Of a stretch of DNA of 51,613 nucleotides, positions 22,936 to 32,977 are shown piece after piece; the stretch's first letter is position 1; each line of letters opens with the position of its first letter. The position numbers and the translations under genes are program-made. The notes under the pieces were generated by a model. It worked only from the letters and a program-made list of their open reading frames with translations. It was not told the DNA's origin and ran no database searches. Origin of the DNA: Balamuthia mandrillaris (Eukaryota; Discosea; Longamoebia; Balamuthiidae); assembly GCA_031835245.1 (NCBI GenBank), contig JAVKOQ010000359.1, forward strand, positions 1 to 51,613, read 5' to 3'.

Positions 22936-23455
22936 ACGATACAGTCAAGCAACCCCTCTTCATAGTCATGCAGATAGAAGACAAGAGCTTGCTTGACCTC
23001 AAAGAGGTTCGCTGTTGTTTTACCGTCGTTGAGACTTCGCATCATGATGGAAAACATAAAGAAAATATATAACCTTGCCTAGCGCTGTCCAGGTTCAGAC
23101 GAACGAAACAAGAAGCTCTGGCTTCCGGTCCAAAGTGTTCGCAAGCGGTGGCTTCGAAGAAGGCTTCCGTCAGCTTCAGGAACTGCTGGTGGGTAACCTT
23201 GCCGTTGCGAAAGTTCAGCTCGCGACAAGTCGTTTTGAGCAAGGTGTACTCTCCTTCTAATAATCCCTGGGAGAAGCGGCGCTGGACCTCCATCTCCGCG
23301 AAGCTGCTCAGCTTCTTGTTGGCCAGCAGCATGCTGGCGAGGGAAGGGAGGGAGAGAAAGGTGAATATCTCTTGCCATAACTCAACGGGAAAGTCATTGG
23401 AGAGAAGTCGCGTTGTCTCCGCTGGTGATGTGGTAACACTATGAAGCGCGCCCAT
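22624..23455 (-). CDS. F-box protein, shortened paralogue of the F-box/EF-hand gene
   Basis: ATG at 23455. Exon 1 encodes an F-box (DFPVELWQEIFTFLSLPSLA, LLANKKLSSFAEMEVQRRF) and the same downstream helix (REL NFRNGKVTHQQF) as the neighbour. Exon 2 (about 23020-22940) matches the paralogue's exon 2 (LFEVKQALVFYLHDYEEGLL against LYEATRALALYLHGSKEELI). After the next intron, with a (GA)n tract at 22900-22932, the similarity stops. No Ca2+-binding loop is found, and the frame runs through a hydrophobic, low-complexity stretch to a TAG near 22624. Either the 3' exons were lost or they lie in a form I cannot see. It may be a decaying duplicate or a genuine EF-hand-less F-box protein. Confidence 0.5.
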
Positions 23456-24007
23456 TATTCCTTTGTGTTTGGTATCGTGAGGCCGTCAGTCTCTTTCTGA
23501 AAGACAAGACAAGACGCTCCGAAACGCGTCTCACATTCCTGGAAAGGGCTTTGTGACTTCTCTGAGTAATATTTTTCTTGCCTCGTTCCCACATGCAGTA
23601 TATTAACAGCTCCTGTTGATTGGTTAAGGCGTGTGCCGGGGACGTATAGGACTATCTCATTCTTGGGCAACCAAAAGGATAGTCGGTTGACTTCTGAAGA
23701 AGAAAAACGGTTGGGATAAAAGGGAGCCTCAAGCAATACGCTCGAAAGCGCCCAGCCCGGTTCTTTGTAGGCTTGCTCTGTTCGAAGCTATCATTGACAA
23801 GACCCTTATAAACAGTAAAGACACATGAGAAAGACGGGGAAAGAGATTTCACCCAATTCAAAATGTGCACAGGATCCACCAAAGTCAGAAAGTTTGGAAA
23901 AAGCAGCACAAAAGCAGAACGGCATGCCCATTCCAATGAAAATAACCAAAGACGCTGGGCCAGATGAATAGTTAGTATAGGACGCTGAGGGATGTCATTT
24001 TAAATTA
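23456..24007. other. Intergenic region, no gene seen
   Basis: About 550 bp between the divergently placed F-box paralogue and the decayed secreted-family copy. No convincing coding frame is visible on either strand and no GTCGAC motif was noticed. It presumably contains the promoter of the minus-strand F-box gene. Confidence 0.4.
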
Positions 24008-24013
24008 ACTTAC

Positions 24014-27003
24014 CCGTGGTGTTCACTGAGTGGTTGGTCTATTTTAATAGCGACAAGCTGGCAGAAATGAGCCCCGTGGTCTACGACTACGGCTGGGTTC
24101 ACGAATCCGTCTCCCAAACCTTCATCAGTTATGAAGGACATCCCTTGTTGGATGGCCTTTCTGATGGCTGTAAGTCTTGTCCTTTCTTTTCTTCTTCTTC
24201 TTTCTTGTCGTTTCTTTCTTTCGTTGTTTCTTTGTTTCTCTCTTTCTTCCTTTATTGTCGTTTCTTCTCCTCCCTTCTTCTTCCTCCTCTTCTTTCTGGT
24301 TCTTCTTGTTCTTCTTGTTTGTTGCTTCTTCTTATCTCTCAAAACAAAGGGGTATGGGATGGAGGGAATAGCAAAGTAACAGCCCAGGAAGATGCTAACA
24401 TATGGGCCTGTAACTCACACAAAATGACGACTCTACGCTCTAGCAACTCTCTTCCCAATTCGATGGCGAAAACTACGAGCACTACCGCTCACTCCTTCAT
24501 CAACGAGTCAAAACGAAAGGCCACGCTACGGTAATGAAGCTGGAAACCGGAGGTTCAGGTATCGTTGATGCCCCTGCCGATGCCAGCGCAGATGCAACAG
24601 CGTACAACAAGCAGCAACAAGATATCGGCAAGTGTTGCGAGATCATCACGCTTTCTCTGTCTCCGACGATCCACAACTTCGTGCGTGACCTACCCTACCC
24701 TTGCTTTGAACACTTCCGCGCTCGTGTGGTCAAGCAGACCGGCCTCGATATTCGCAAGTTCCGAAGCGACGGTGGCGGAGGATATCTCAGCAAAAAGTTC
24801 AAGGAACGTCTCAGCGCAATCGGTATCAACAGCAAAGGACAGCAGCGGATGCTCCTCATCAAAACGGTGTCGCCGAGCGCAAGAACAGAGTCCTCATGGA
24901 AGCAACACGTTGCATGCTTCAGCAAGCTAAACCGGGCGACCAATTCTGGGCAGAAGCAGTTCGCATGGCAAACTACATCAGAAACCGTGTGGGCACCTCA
25001 GCGCGTGATGGCAACATCACGCCGGAGGAAGCTTGGTCCGGAAAGAAACCCTCCCTTGCTCATCTTCGTACATTCGGTTGCACTGCCTTTGTGCATGTTC
25101 CGAAGTCCCAACGAAACAAGCTTGCCCCTTGCGTCAAAGAAACAATCTACCTCGGTCCTGAAACAGGAGCTAAAGCCTATCTTATCTCTACAATAAGGCT
25201 AGATCGATTGTTGTAAGCAGGATGTTACCTTCGTGGAAAGCAATCCTGTCCCCATCGACGTTAGTCCCTACGTAATTGTCTACCCTGGTGAGGAAGTGAC
25301 GACGACGACGACGACGACGACGAAGTCCCAGGCGGCTCCAAGATCTCTGTCCTGCTCAAACCGTACCTCACGCTAACTCTCCGAACAGTGTCACTCCTCC
25401 GGATCCTACCGCTACGAAAGTGGCCTCTCACCCCAACGATGCTCAGCTCATGGAATCCGAAGGACCTCCTCCGCTGATATCGGACTACTCCCACGCTGGA
25501 TCATCCTCGTCAGAAGCTCTGATTCCTCTGTCCAGCACTCAAAGCCAGCACCTTCCGTCTGATTCAGACGTTGAAGACGAACCTAACTCACTCTCATTTG
25601 AACCGTATCATTTCATTGATGACGGTGGTGGCCCTCTCAACAACTCTTCTCCTCCGATTTCTCTGGAATTGCCCCAGACAATTCATTCTCAGAACCTCAG
25701 CTCGCCCAATCCTCGCCACCTGAATCGGAAGAAGAGGAAGAAGATGAAGATGATGACACACCAGCATCGGCGTCCTTCAATAAGGAAGCGGTCTCTTCTC
25801 GCTCTTCAACATCCTCAACGGTAACGTCACCTTCAGGGGGAGCATCTCTATCAACCATTTCGCTCTCGCCTGGCTCGGCACCCTCATCTCCGAGAAGACC
25901 TTCCTCCTCGTCCTCGGCACTCTCACTCCCGAGAACACCTCCTCTTCCACTAGCTCGAGGCGCTCTAACACAGGGGGAGCAGTAACCTCATCGACATCGT
26001 CACGATCATCTCCAGCCTCTCCAGCCTCACGTGGAAAGCAGAAGAAAACTATTAACACAAGGCTTAACGGGAAACGTGTACGACTCCGCATCCCATCCTC
26101 TCAAGCTCCCAGACGCTCTCAGCGCAACTCTGAGGATGCGAACCTCTGAAGACATGGAGCTTCACCAGATGGATGTCAACACTTCCTTTCTCTAACATCC
26201 CCAATCCTCTGAAACTCGTTGGCTACTCCAACTCTGGCTGGGCTGGTGATCAAAACGTCCGACGCTCTCGAACCGGCTACGTATTCTTTCTCTGTGGTGC
26301 TCCTGTCTACTGGAACAGCAAGAATCAACCATCCGTTGCTCTCTCGGCTACCGAAGCAGAACACATGGCACTCTCTCAAGCTACGTGCGAAGCGATTTGG
26401 CTCAAATATCTTATCAAAAACCTCGGCTACAAACAACGTGACGCCACCACCATTCATGTGGATAACATAGGCTCCATCGACTTGGCCAAGAACCCTGTTC
26501 ATCATCCATGCACCAAGCACATCTCCGTCCGTTGGCATTTCATTCGAGAAAAGGTAGCCTCCAAGGAAATAGCTCTCAGGTACATTCCTACCAGGGATAA
26601 CATCGCGGACATCCTTACCAAGAACCTTGCCAAGGCAAAGCATCAGCGAGCTATCCAGGCGCTAGGTATATCCAGTTCGGATTGAGGGAGAAGCATTGTA
26701 GAGAAAGTTCAACACTCCCTATGACGCTATCTTATTTCTCCTTTCTCCCGCTCTTATATTTAAAGAGCTCCTTTATCGTTTGTACTCTAACAGATAGACA
26801 GACAATACATATCTTTCCTTCCACTCATTGTTTCCCTCAGGAAGATGCTGTGGTGATCGCCTTCGTTCAGTGGGATGGCCACCAATCCACCGAGGTTCCT
26901 ATCCTTTCCTGTCGTGCCAACAACCAGAGCGACTCCATTTGGGTTCACATCAACCACGACTTCTTGTACCTCTTCCCCGGAGTACAGCTGCCTGACCTCC
27001 AAA
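24014..27003 (+). pseudogene. Decayed fourth copy of the tandem secreted-protein family, interrupted by a retroelement
   Basis: The copy begins abruptly inside what is exon 2 of the intact family members (VVFTEWLVYFNSDKLAEMSP, HPLLDGLSDG). It keeps the pyrimidine-rich intron (about 24171-24348) and the start of exon 3 (NSKVTAQEDA). It is then split by a copia-type element and resumes at about 26840 with EDAVVIAFVQWDGHQSTEVP and the IWVHINHDFLY block. At about 27003 it jumps into sequence equivalent to the family's downstream intergenic DNA (compare gagaaatgacg at 29038 and 31095). Exon 1 with the signal peptide and the Ser-rich C-terminus are missing. It is a non-functional duplicate at the head of the array D-A-B-C. 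Confidence 0.85.
24396..26839 (+). mobile_element. Copia-type LTR retroelement fossil (broken)
   Basis: Recognisable parts on the plus strand are a gag-like start (near 24460-24650), an integrase region (near 24720-25200), a Ser/Pro-rich linker and a Ty1/copia RNase H (26173-26685). The order integrase before RNase H marks the copia superfamily. A purine-rich tract (gagggagaag, near 26684) precedes a probable 3' LTR of about 143 bp (26697-26839), which begins TGTAGAG and ends CA. No matching 5' LTR was found. The element is broken, with several breaks, and is much shorter than a complete copia element. It is inserted within a copy of the secreted-protein family. The word caggaagatgct occurs at both junctions. 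Age is moderate to old by the degree of decay; without paired LTRs it cannot be dated. Confidence 0.85.
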
Positions 27004-27122
27004 GAGAAATGACGAGAGAGAGTGGGAGTGAAAAAGAGAGAGAGAGAGAGAGAGAGAGCAAGGAAGATGGTGAGGTTGACGCCAATACAAGCACAACGAC
27101 GTCAAGGACCACAGCAACTTAA

Positions 27123-27585
27123 TGGAAACAATGAAAAGCATGCATTGCAATGTATTTTTTTTTTTTTCGCTGCTCGTTCACCTTCCATTTTGGGGTGTGG
27201 AGAAGCCGCTCCTTCGCCATCGAAAACGTGATGAGTACCGCAAACAGCTTTTCCTTTCCTTTTGGTGGTTAACTCTATCTGCTCGCTGCAGGCACCACTG
27301 TGGTGATGCTCAGGTACCTTTCCCCCGACCCAAAGCTGCTCTCTCGCTAACCCCAGCGGCTTATTATTATTCTTGTCCGTCCCCTCCAGCTGACATTATC
27401 CCATTTGGTAAAAAAGCATTATTGGTCTTATATTAATATACATGTAAGCAGATCCAATGGGAGGAGGCTAGACCCTCTGTCGAGGGTCCGCAGCCAATTT
27501 TAAAACGACTACCTTTGAAACGACTTTCGAGACACACATTATTCATTTTTTTTTTATTGGGCTCAAAACAAAACAAAACAAAACA
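27123..27585 (+). promoter_or_regulatory. Upstream region of secreted-family copy A, conserved with copies B and C
   Basis: Contains blocks shared with the other copies: a T-run, ttccattttgg..gtg..agaagcc (27184-27215, compare 31232-31265), gacccaaagctgctct (27329, compare 31383), and gatccaatggga..gtcgagggtccg (27452-27495). The last block also precedes copies B (29441) and C (31624), always about 120-160 bp before the ATG. The fixed spacing and retention suggest promoter function. Confidence 0.55.
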
Positions 27586-28645
27586 ATGTGCCGTGGCGTG
27601 GTGTGCTTGCTGCTGGTGGTGGCCTTGGTGGCCCCCTCCTTCTCCGTTCGGGTGGTCCTCTACGGGGCGCTGTACCGGGAAGCCTACGAAACCTTTCTCA
27701 CCGGCACCGCCGGCTTGGAGTACCAAGGCTTCATTGCGGAGGGGGACTGCGCCCAACTGCTGAACACCACTGCGGAGGTGGTGCTGTACCCTGGCGAAGA
27801 TTACAGCAGTAAGCATTCATGTTTTCACTTTGAAACAAGACAACACGAAAAGGGTTCATGCTCACCTTTCTCTTCTTCTTCTTCTTCTTTCTCAAAACCA
27901 AAGACACATGCCCAACAGCCTTTGAGATATTGAGGGAGTTGAGTTTGAGGGGCGTGCATGTGGTGTTCACTGAGTGGTTGGTCTTTCAACATAGCGACGA
28001 GCTGGCCGACATGAGCCCCGTGGTCTACGACTGGGCCTTCGTTGAAGTCTTCTTGCAACCCTTCATCAGTTATGAGGGACATCCCCTGTTGGACGGCCTT
28101 CCTGATGGCTGTAAGTCTTGTCCTTTCTTTCTGTTCTTCTTCTTTCTTGTCGTTTCTTCTTATTGTTATTGTTCTTCTTCGTCTGTTCTTGTTCTTCTTC
28201 TTGTTCTTGTTGTTGTTTGTTGCTTCGTCTTCTCACGCGAAACAAAGGGGTATTTTATGGAGGCACCAGCAAAGTAACAGCTCAGGAAGATGCTGTGGTG
28301 ATCGCCTTTGTTCAATGGGATGGCAACCCGTCCACCGAGGTGCCCATCCTTTCCTGTCGTGCCAACAACCAGAGCGACTCCATTTGGGTTCACATCAACC
28401 ATGACTTCTTGTACCAAACCGTCGACGAAGAGCTGAATGACGTCCAAAAGAAAGTGCTGGAGAATGCCATTCGTTTCGTGGCGGAGGGAGAGTGCACACC
28501 ACAAGAAAATGCTTCTGATTCCTCTGCCTCCAGCTTGGATGACAGCAGCAGCAGTTCCGCCTCTTCCTCCTCTTCCTCCTCTTCCTCCTCGGATGGCTCA
28601 AGTCACGCGAGTTCTGCTTCCACATTGCACACCTTTTGGATATGA
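27586..28645 (+). CDS. Tandem secreted protein family, copy A
   Basis: Exons 27586-27808, 27904-28110 and 28248-28645 join in phase, about 275 aa. A cleavable signal peptide (MCRGVVCLLLVVALVAPSFS) is followed by RVVLYGALYREAYETF, EVVLYPGEDY, a block VHVVFTEWLVFQ, HPLLDGLPDG, VVIAFVQWDGNPSTEVPILS and IWVHINHDFLY, then a long Ser-rich tail ending TLHTFWI. The alternating beta/alpha segments and the FTEW and HPLLDG words faintly recall class I glutamine-amidotransferase-like (ThuA-type) folds found in secreted proteins. This is a weak guess; I do not recognise the family. Two Cys in exons 1-2 (GDCAQLL, TCPTAFE) and a third in PILSCRAN could form disulfides. The second intron is a TTC/TTG-rich tract conserved in every copy. 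Confidence 0.8.
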
Positions 28646-28720
28646 TATTCAAAACACACTCTGCAATAACATGATCGTGGAAGGGTTGTGAACTCTTCTT
28701 CTTCCTTTCCCAGATGTTGA

Positions 28721-28942
28721 AGTTGTGTTCCTTCCGTGGAAGCCTCCTTCTTTTGAAGAAGCTGTTTCAGTTGTTGTTCCCACCTCGCTCCGTTGAGGCA
28801 GTCGCTGCAGCCAGCAGTTCGTCGTTTGATTTGTGGAGGAGCATACTTTTGAAGGCACGTGGGTGGCACTGGCTTTGGCACGGTCTGCTCTCCTCCCTAT
28901 TTCTTCAAATGACGACCAGCTTGAGCCCTGTAGAGCAACAGA
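28721..28942. repeat. Intergenic duplicated block, unit 1 of 2 (222 bp)
   Basis: Aligns end to end, without gaps, with 30789-31010. By eye only three substitutions separate the two, so it is more conserved than the coding exon 1 of the same copies. The minus strand carries an open frame (KYAPPQIKRRTAGCSDC, ARWEQQLKQLLQKKEA) with a single residue change between units. It has no ATG and is closed by stops nearby. Confidence 0.9.
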
Positions 28943-29186
28943 GAAAGATAGAAAGAGTGGAAGGAAGAAAGAAAAGCAGAGAGGGTGAGAAATAACTACG
29001 TTAAAGCGGAAAGAGAAAGTGCGAAAGCCGGAGGCAGAGAAATGACGAAAGAGTGAGTGGGTGTGAAAGAGTGGAAAGAGGTTGACGTCGTTGAGCTTTC
29101 ATTGCCGTCAACTTCACCATTGCTGTTGCTGTCTCCTTCATGCTCCCTTGCTCTCTCTCTCTCTCTCTCTCTCCCTCTCTCCCTCT

Positions 29187-29271
<85 letters not shown>

Positions 29272-29600
29272 TTTTCGTTGAAGGTTTTGAGGGATCGAGT
29301 TTGCTGCTGACGGCAGTTCGCTGTTTTCCTCCCCACCATTGTTTACAGTGTGGAGGAATGGGCATGGTCATCATTCTCACAGGCGTCTCGTTTTTGCAAA
29401 AAAAGGTCCCAGCCGGCCTGACCCTCCGTTTACATAATCCGATCCAATGGGATGAGGCCAGATCTGTTGTCGAGGGTCCGAAGCAGTTAATTTTAAAAAT
29501 GACCCAGTATAGATACACACGTTTAATTTGGAAACCTTTTTCTTAATTTTTCCGCACACAGAACAAAACAAAACAAAACAAAACAAAACAAAACAAAACA
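28943..29600. other. Intergenic DNA between copies A and B with a long (CT)n tract
   Basis: Contains segments homologous to 31011-31758 and to 27003-27585, that is the promoter side of the duplicated unit. A (CT)n/(CCCTCT)n microsatellite covers 29149-29272. Close to the gene come gatccaatgggatgagg (29441), gtcgagggtccg (29473) and an AACAA-rich leader (29565-29600). No separate gene is supported. Confidence 0.6.
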
Positions 29601-30720
29601 ATGTGCCGTGGCGTGGTGTGCTTGTTGCTGGTGGTGGCCTTGGTGGCTCCTGCCTTCTCCGTCCGGGTGGTCCTCTACGGGGCGCAGTACCGGGAAGCCT
29701 ACGAAACCTTTCTCAACGGCACCGCCGGCTTGGAGTACCAAGGCCTCATTGCGGAGGGGGACTGCGCCCAACTGCTGAACACCACTGCGGAGGTGGTGTT
29801 GTACCCTGGCGAAGATTACATCAGTAAGCATTCATGTTTTCACTTTGAAACAAGACAACACGAAAAGGGTTCATTCTCACCTTCTCTTCTTCTTCAAAAC
29901 CAAAGACACATGCCCAACAGCCATTGAGATATTGAGGGAGTTGAGTTTGAGGGGCGTGCATGTGGTGTTCACTGAGTGGTTGGTCTATCAATATAGCGAC
30001 GAGCTGGCGGACATGAGCCCCGTGGGCTACGACAACGACTACATCGAAGAACGCTTCAACCAAACCTTTATCAGCTATGAGGGACATCCCTTGTTGGATG
30101 GCCTTCCTGATGGCTGTAAGTCTTGTCCTTTCTTTCTGTTCTTCTTCTTTCTTGTCGTTTCTTTCTGTGTTTCGTCTCCTCTCTTCTTCTTCTTCTTTTC
30201 TGGTTCTTGTTCTTCTTATTCTTGTTCATCTTGCTCTTCTTCTTTTGCTTCTTTTTCTTGTTCTTCTTCTTCTTCTTCTTCTTCTTCTTCTTCTTCTTCT
30301 TCTTCTTCTTCTTCTTCTTCTTCTTGTTTGTTGCTTCGTCTTCTCACGCGAAACAAAGGGATATTGGAAGGAGGCACCAGCAGAGTATTCCCTCAGGAAG
30401 ATGCTGTGGTGATCGCCTTCGTTCAGTGGGCTGGCAACCAATCCACCGAGGTGCCCATCCTTTCCTGTCGTGCCAACAACCAGAGCGACTCCATTTGGGT
30501 TCACATCAACCACGACTTCTTGTACCAAACCGGAGCAGGAGAGCTGACTGACCTCCAAAAGAAAGTGCTGGAGAATGCCATTCATTTCGTGGCGGAGGGA
30601 GAGTGCACTCCACAAGAAAGTGAATCCTCTGCGTCCAGCTTGGGCAGTTCCTCCTCTTCCCCCTCGGATAGCTCAAGTCAAGAGAGTTCTGCTTCCACAT
30701 TGCACACCTTTTGGATATAA
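29601..30720 (+). CDS. Tandem secreted protein family, copy B
   Basis: Exons 29601-29823, 29906-30115 and 30359-30720, in phase, about 264 aa. It has the same plan as copy A: signal peptide (CLLLVVALVAPAFS), VVLYGAQYREAYETF, VHVVFTEWLVYQ, HPLLDGLPDG, VVIAFVQWAGNQSTEVPILS, IWVHINHDFLY, and a Ser-rich tail ending TLHTFWI. Exon 1 differs from copy A at roughly ten positions by eye, many of them synonymous, consistent with selection on the protein. The Ser tail is shorter than in A. The second intron contains a pure (TTC)n array at about 30253-30324. Head-to-tail orientation with A and C marks a recent tandem duplication. Confidence 0.8.
30253..30324 (+). repeat. (TTC)n microsatellite in intron 2 of copy B
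   Basis: A run of more than twenty TTC units expanded from the shorter TTC/TTG mixture seen at the same intron position in copies A and C. Confidence 0.95.
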
Positions 30721-30788
30721 TAATCAACACACTCTGAAATAACATGAATAGTGGAAGGCTTGTGAAGTCTTCTTTCTTCCCCAAAGGA

Positions 30789-31010
30789 AGTTGTGTTCCT
30801 TCCGTGGAAGCCTCCTTCTTTTGAAGAAGCTGTTTCAGTTGTTGTTCCCACCTCGCTCCGTTGAGGCAGTCGCTGCAGCCAGCAGTTCGTCGTTTGATTT
30901 GTGGAGGAGCATACTTTTGAGGGCACGTGGGTGGCACTGGCTTTGGCACGATCTGCTCTCCTCCCTATTTCTTCAAATGACGACCAGCTTGAGCCTTGTA
31001 GAGCAACAGA
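30789..31010. repeat. Intergenic duplicated block, unit 2 of 2 (222 bp)
   Basis: Partner of 28721-28942, gap-free, with three visible substitutions. It lies just 3' of copy B as its partner lies 3' of copy A. No counterpart was found 3' of copy C or of the decayed copy. Confidence 0.9.
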
Positions 31011-31392
31011 AAGTAAGAGCGGAAGGAAGAAAGAAAACCCAAGAGAGTGAGATATAACTACATTAACAATGAAAGAGAAAGTCCGAAGGCAGAGAAATGA
31101 CGAGAGAGTGAAAGAGTGTGTGGTTGACGGCAATGTAAGCAGAACGACGCAACAAGATGAGGATGGAAAAAATAAAGAAACGCATGCTTGGTTTTTTGTT
31201 CTCCCTCTCTGTATGAGACGCTCGTACCCCTTCCATTTTTTCAGTCATGGGGTATGCAGAAGCCTCTCCTTCGCGGTGATGCCTGGCACTTGTACTGCAA
31301 ACATCTTCTCATTTTTTTTTTTTTGGTTACTCCCTATCTGCTCGCTGCGGGTATCACCTTGGTGATCACGTTCCTTTCCGCAGACCCAAAGC

Positions 31393-31441
<49 letters not shown>

Positions 31442-31758
31442 TTGAACGTGGACCAGTTGGTTTGCGGGAACAAGCCGTTGAAGGTTTTTGCGGACGGCAG
31501 TCTTCGCTGTATTCCTCCCCACCAGTGGTCCGCACCGTGCGGAGAAATGGGCCCATTGGGGCGTCTCGTTTTTTTTTTTTTTCACCAAGCAACATTCAAA
31601 AACAGGTTCGTTTTCATAAAGCCGATCCAATGTATGGGGATGAGACCAGATGTACTGTTGTCGAGGGTCCGCAATAGTTAATTTTAAAATTGAAAGGACT
31701 GCTTCATTGAAATCTTTAATATATTAGCTCTCGTAGGACTTTGGGAAAGAACAAAACA
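31011..31758. other. Intergenic/promoter DNA before copy C
   Basis: Homologous to the segment before copies A and B. It includes a (CT)n tract at 31399-31440, the gacccaaagctgctct block (31383), and gtcgagggtccgcaatagttaa.. (31658). No independent gene is supported. Confidence 0.6.
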
Positions 31759-32794
31759 ATGAGCCGAGCCGTGGTGTGCTTGTTGCTGGTGGTGGCCTTG
31801 GTGGCCCCTGCCTCCTCCGTCCGGGTGGTCCTCTACGGGGCGCAGTTCCAGAAAGCCTACGAAACCTTTCTCACCGGCACCACCGGCTTGGAGTACCAAG
31901 GCTTCATTGCGGAGGGGGACTGCGCCCAACTGCTGAACACCACTGCGGAGGTGGTGCTGTACCCTGGCGAAGATTCCATCAGTAAGCATTCACGTTTTCA
32001 CTTTGAAACAAGACAACACGAAAAGGGTTCATTCTCACTTCCTCCTCTTCTTCAAAACAAAAAGACCATTGCCCAACAGCCTTTGAGATATTGAGGGAGT
32101 TGAGTTTGAGGGGCGTGCATGTGGTGTTCACTGAGTGGTTGGTCTATCAAAATAGCGACGAGCTGGCGGACATGAGCCCCGTGGGCTACGACAACGACTA
32201 CGTCGAAGAACCCTTCAACCAAACCTTCATCAGCTACGAGGGACATCCCTTGTTGGATGGCCTTCCTGATGGCTGTAAGTCTTGTCCTTTCTTTCTGTTC
32301 TTCTTCTTTCTTGTCGTTTCTTTCTTTCTTCTTGTTGTTCTTGTTCTTGTTCTTCTTCTTCTTCTTTTTCTTCTTCTTCTTGTTTGTTGCTTCGTCTTCT
32401 CACGTGAAACAAAGGGGTATTGGCAGGAGGTACCAGCAGAGTATTCCCTCAGGAAGATGCTATGGTGATCGCCTTTGTTCAGTGGGCTGGCAACCAATCC
32501 ACCGAGGTGCCCATCCTTTCCTGTCGTGCCAACAACCAGAGCGACTCCATTTGGGTTCACATCAACCACGACTTCTTGTACTTCTCCCTCGGATTACAGC
32601 TGACTGACCTCCAAAAGAAAGTGCTGGAGAATGCCATTCGTTTTGTGGTGGAGGGAGAGTGCACTCCACAAGAGAATGCTTCTGATTCCTCTGCCTCCAG
32701 CTTGGATGACAGCAGCAGCAGTTCCTCCTCTTCCCCCTCGGATAGCTCAAGTCAAGAGAGTTCTGCTTCCACGTGGCAGGCCTTTTGGATATAA
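31759..32794 (+). CDS. Tandem secreted protein family, copy C
   Basis: Exons 31759-31981, 32065-32274 and 32415-32794, in phase, about 270 aa. Signal peptide CLLLVVALVAPASS, then VVLYGAQFQKAYETF, VHVVFTEWLVYQ, HPLLDGLPDG, MVIAFVQWAGNQSTEVPILS and IWVHINHDFLYFSLGLQL, with the Ser-rich tail and a modified end (WQAFWI). It is the last copy of the array. The duplicated 3' intergenic block is absent behind it, so the array boundary falls near 32800. Function is as for copy A, unknown. Intron positions and phases are identical in all three intact copies. Confidence 0.8.
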
Positions 32795-32879
32795 TAATCA
32801 TCAAAACACTCTCTGAAAGAGAGAAACACGAAAACCTCATTTGTTTCACGTAGCAACAATAACTATGGTGGTGAGAGAG

Positions 32880-32917
<38 letters not shown>

Positions 32918-32977
32918 AGATTCTGGTGCCAATTGCAGTTGTTCCTTGGGTTAAACACAAACAAAGGGTGGTGAAGC

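Noticed and set aside
26990-27122. Continuation of the decayed secreted-family copy to a stop at 27122
   Set aside because: After about 27003 the DNA matches the intergenic part of the duplicated unit, so the open frame is accidental.
29149-29272. Ser/Leu/Pro-rich frames across the CT microsatellite between copies A and B
   Set aside because: They are low-complexity translations of simple sequence lying in duplicated intergenic DNA.
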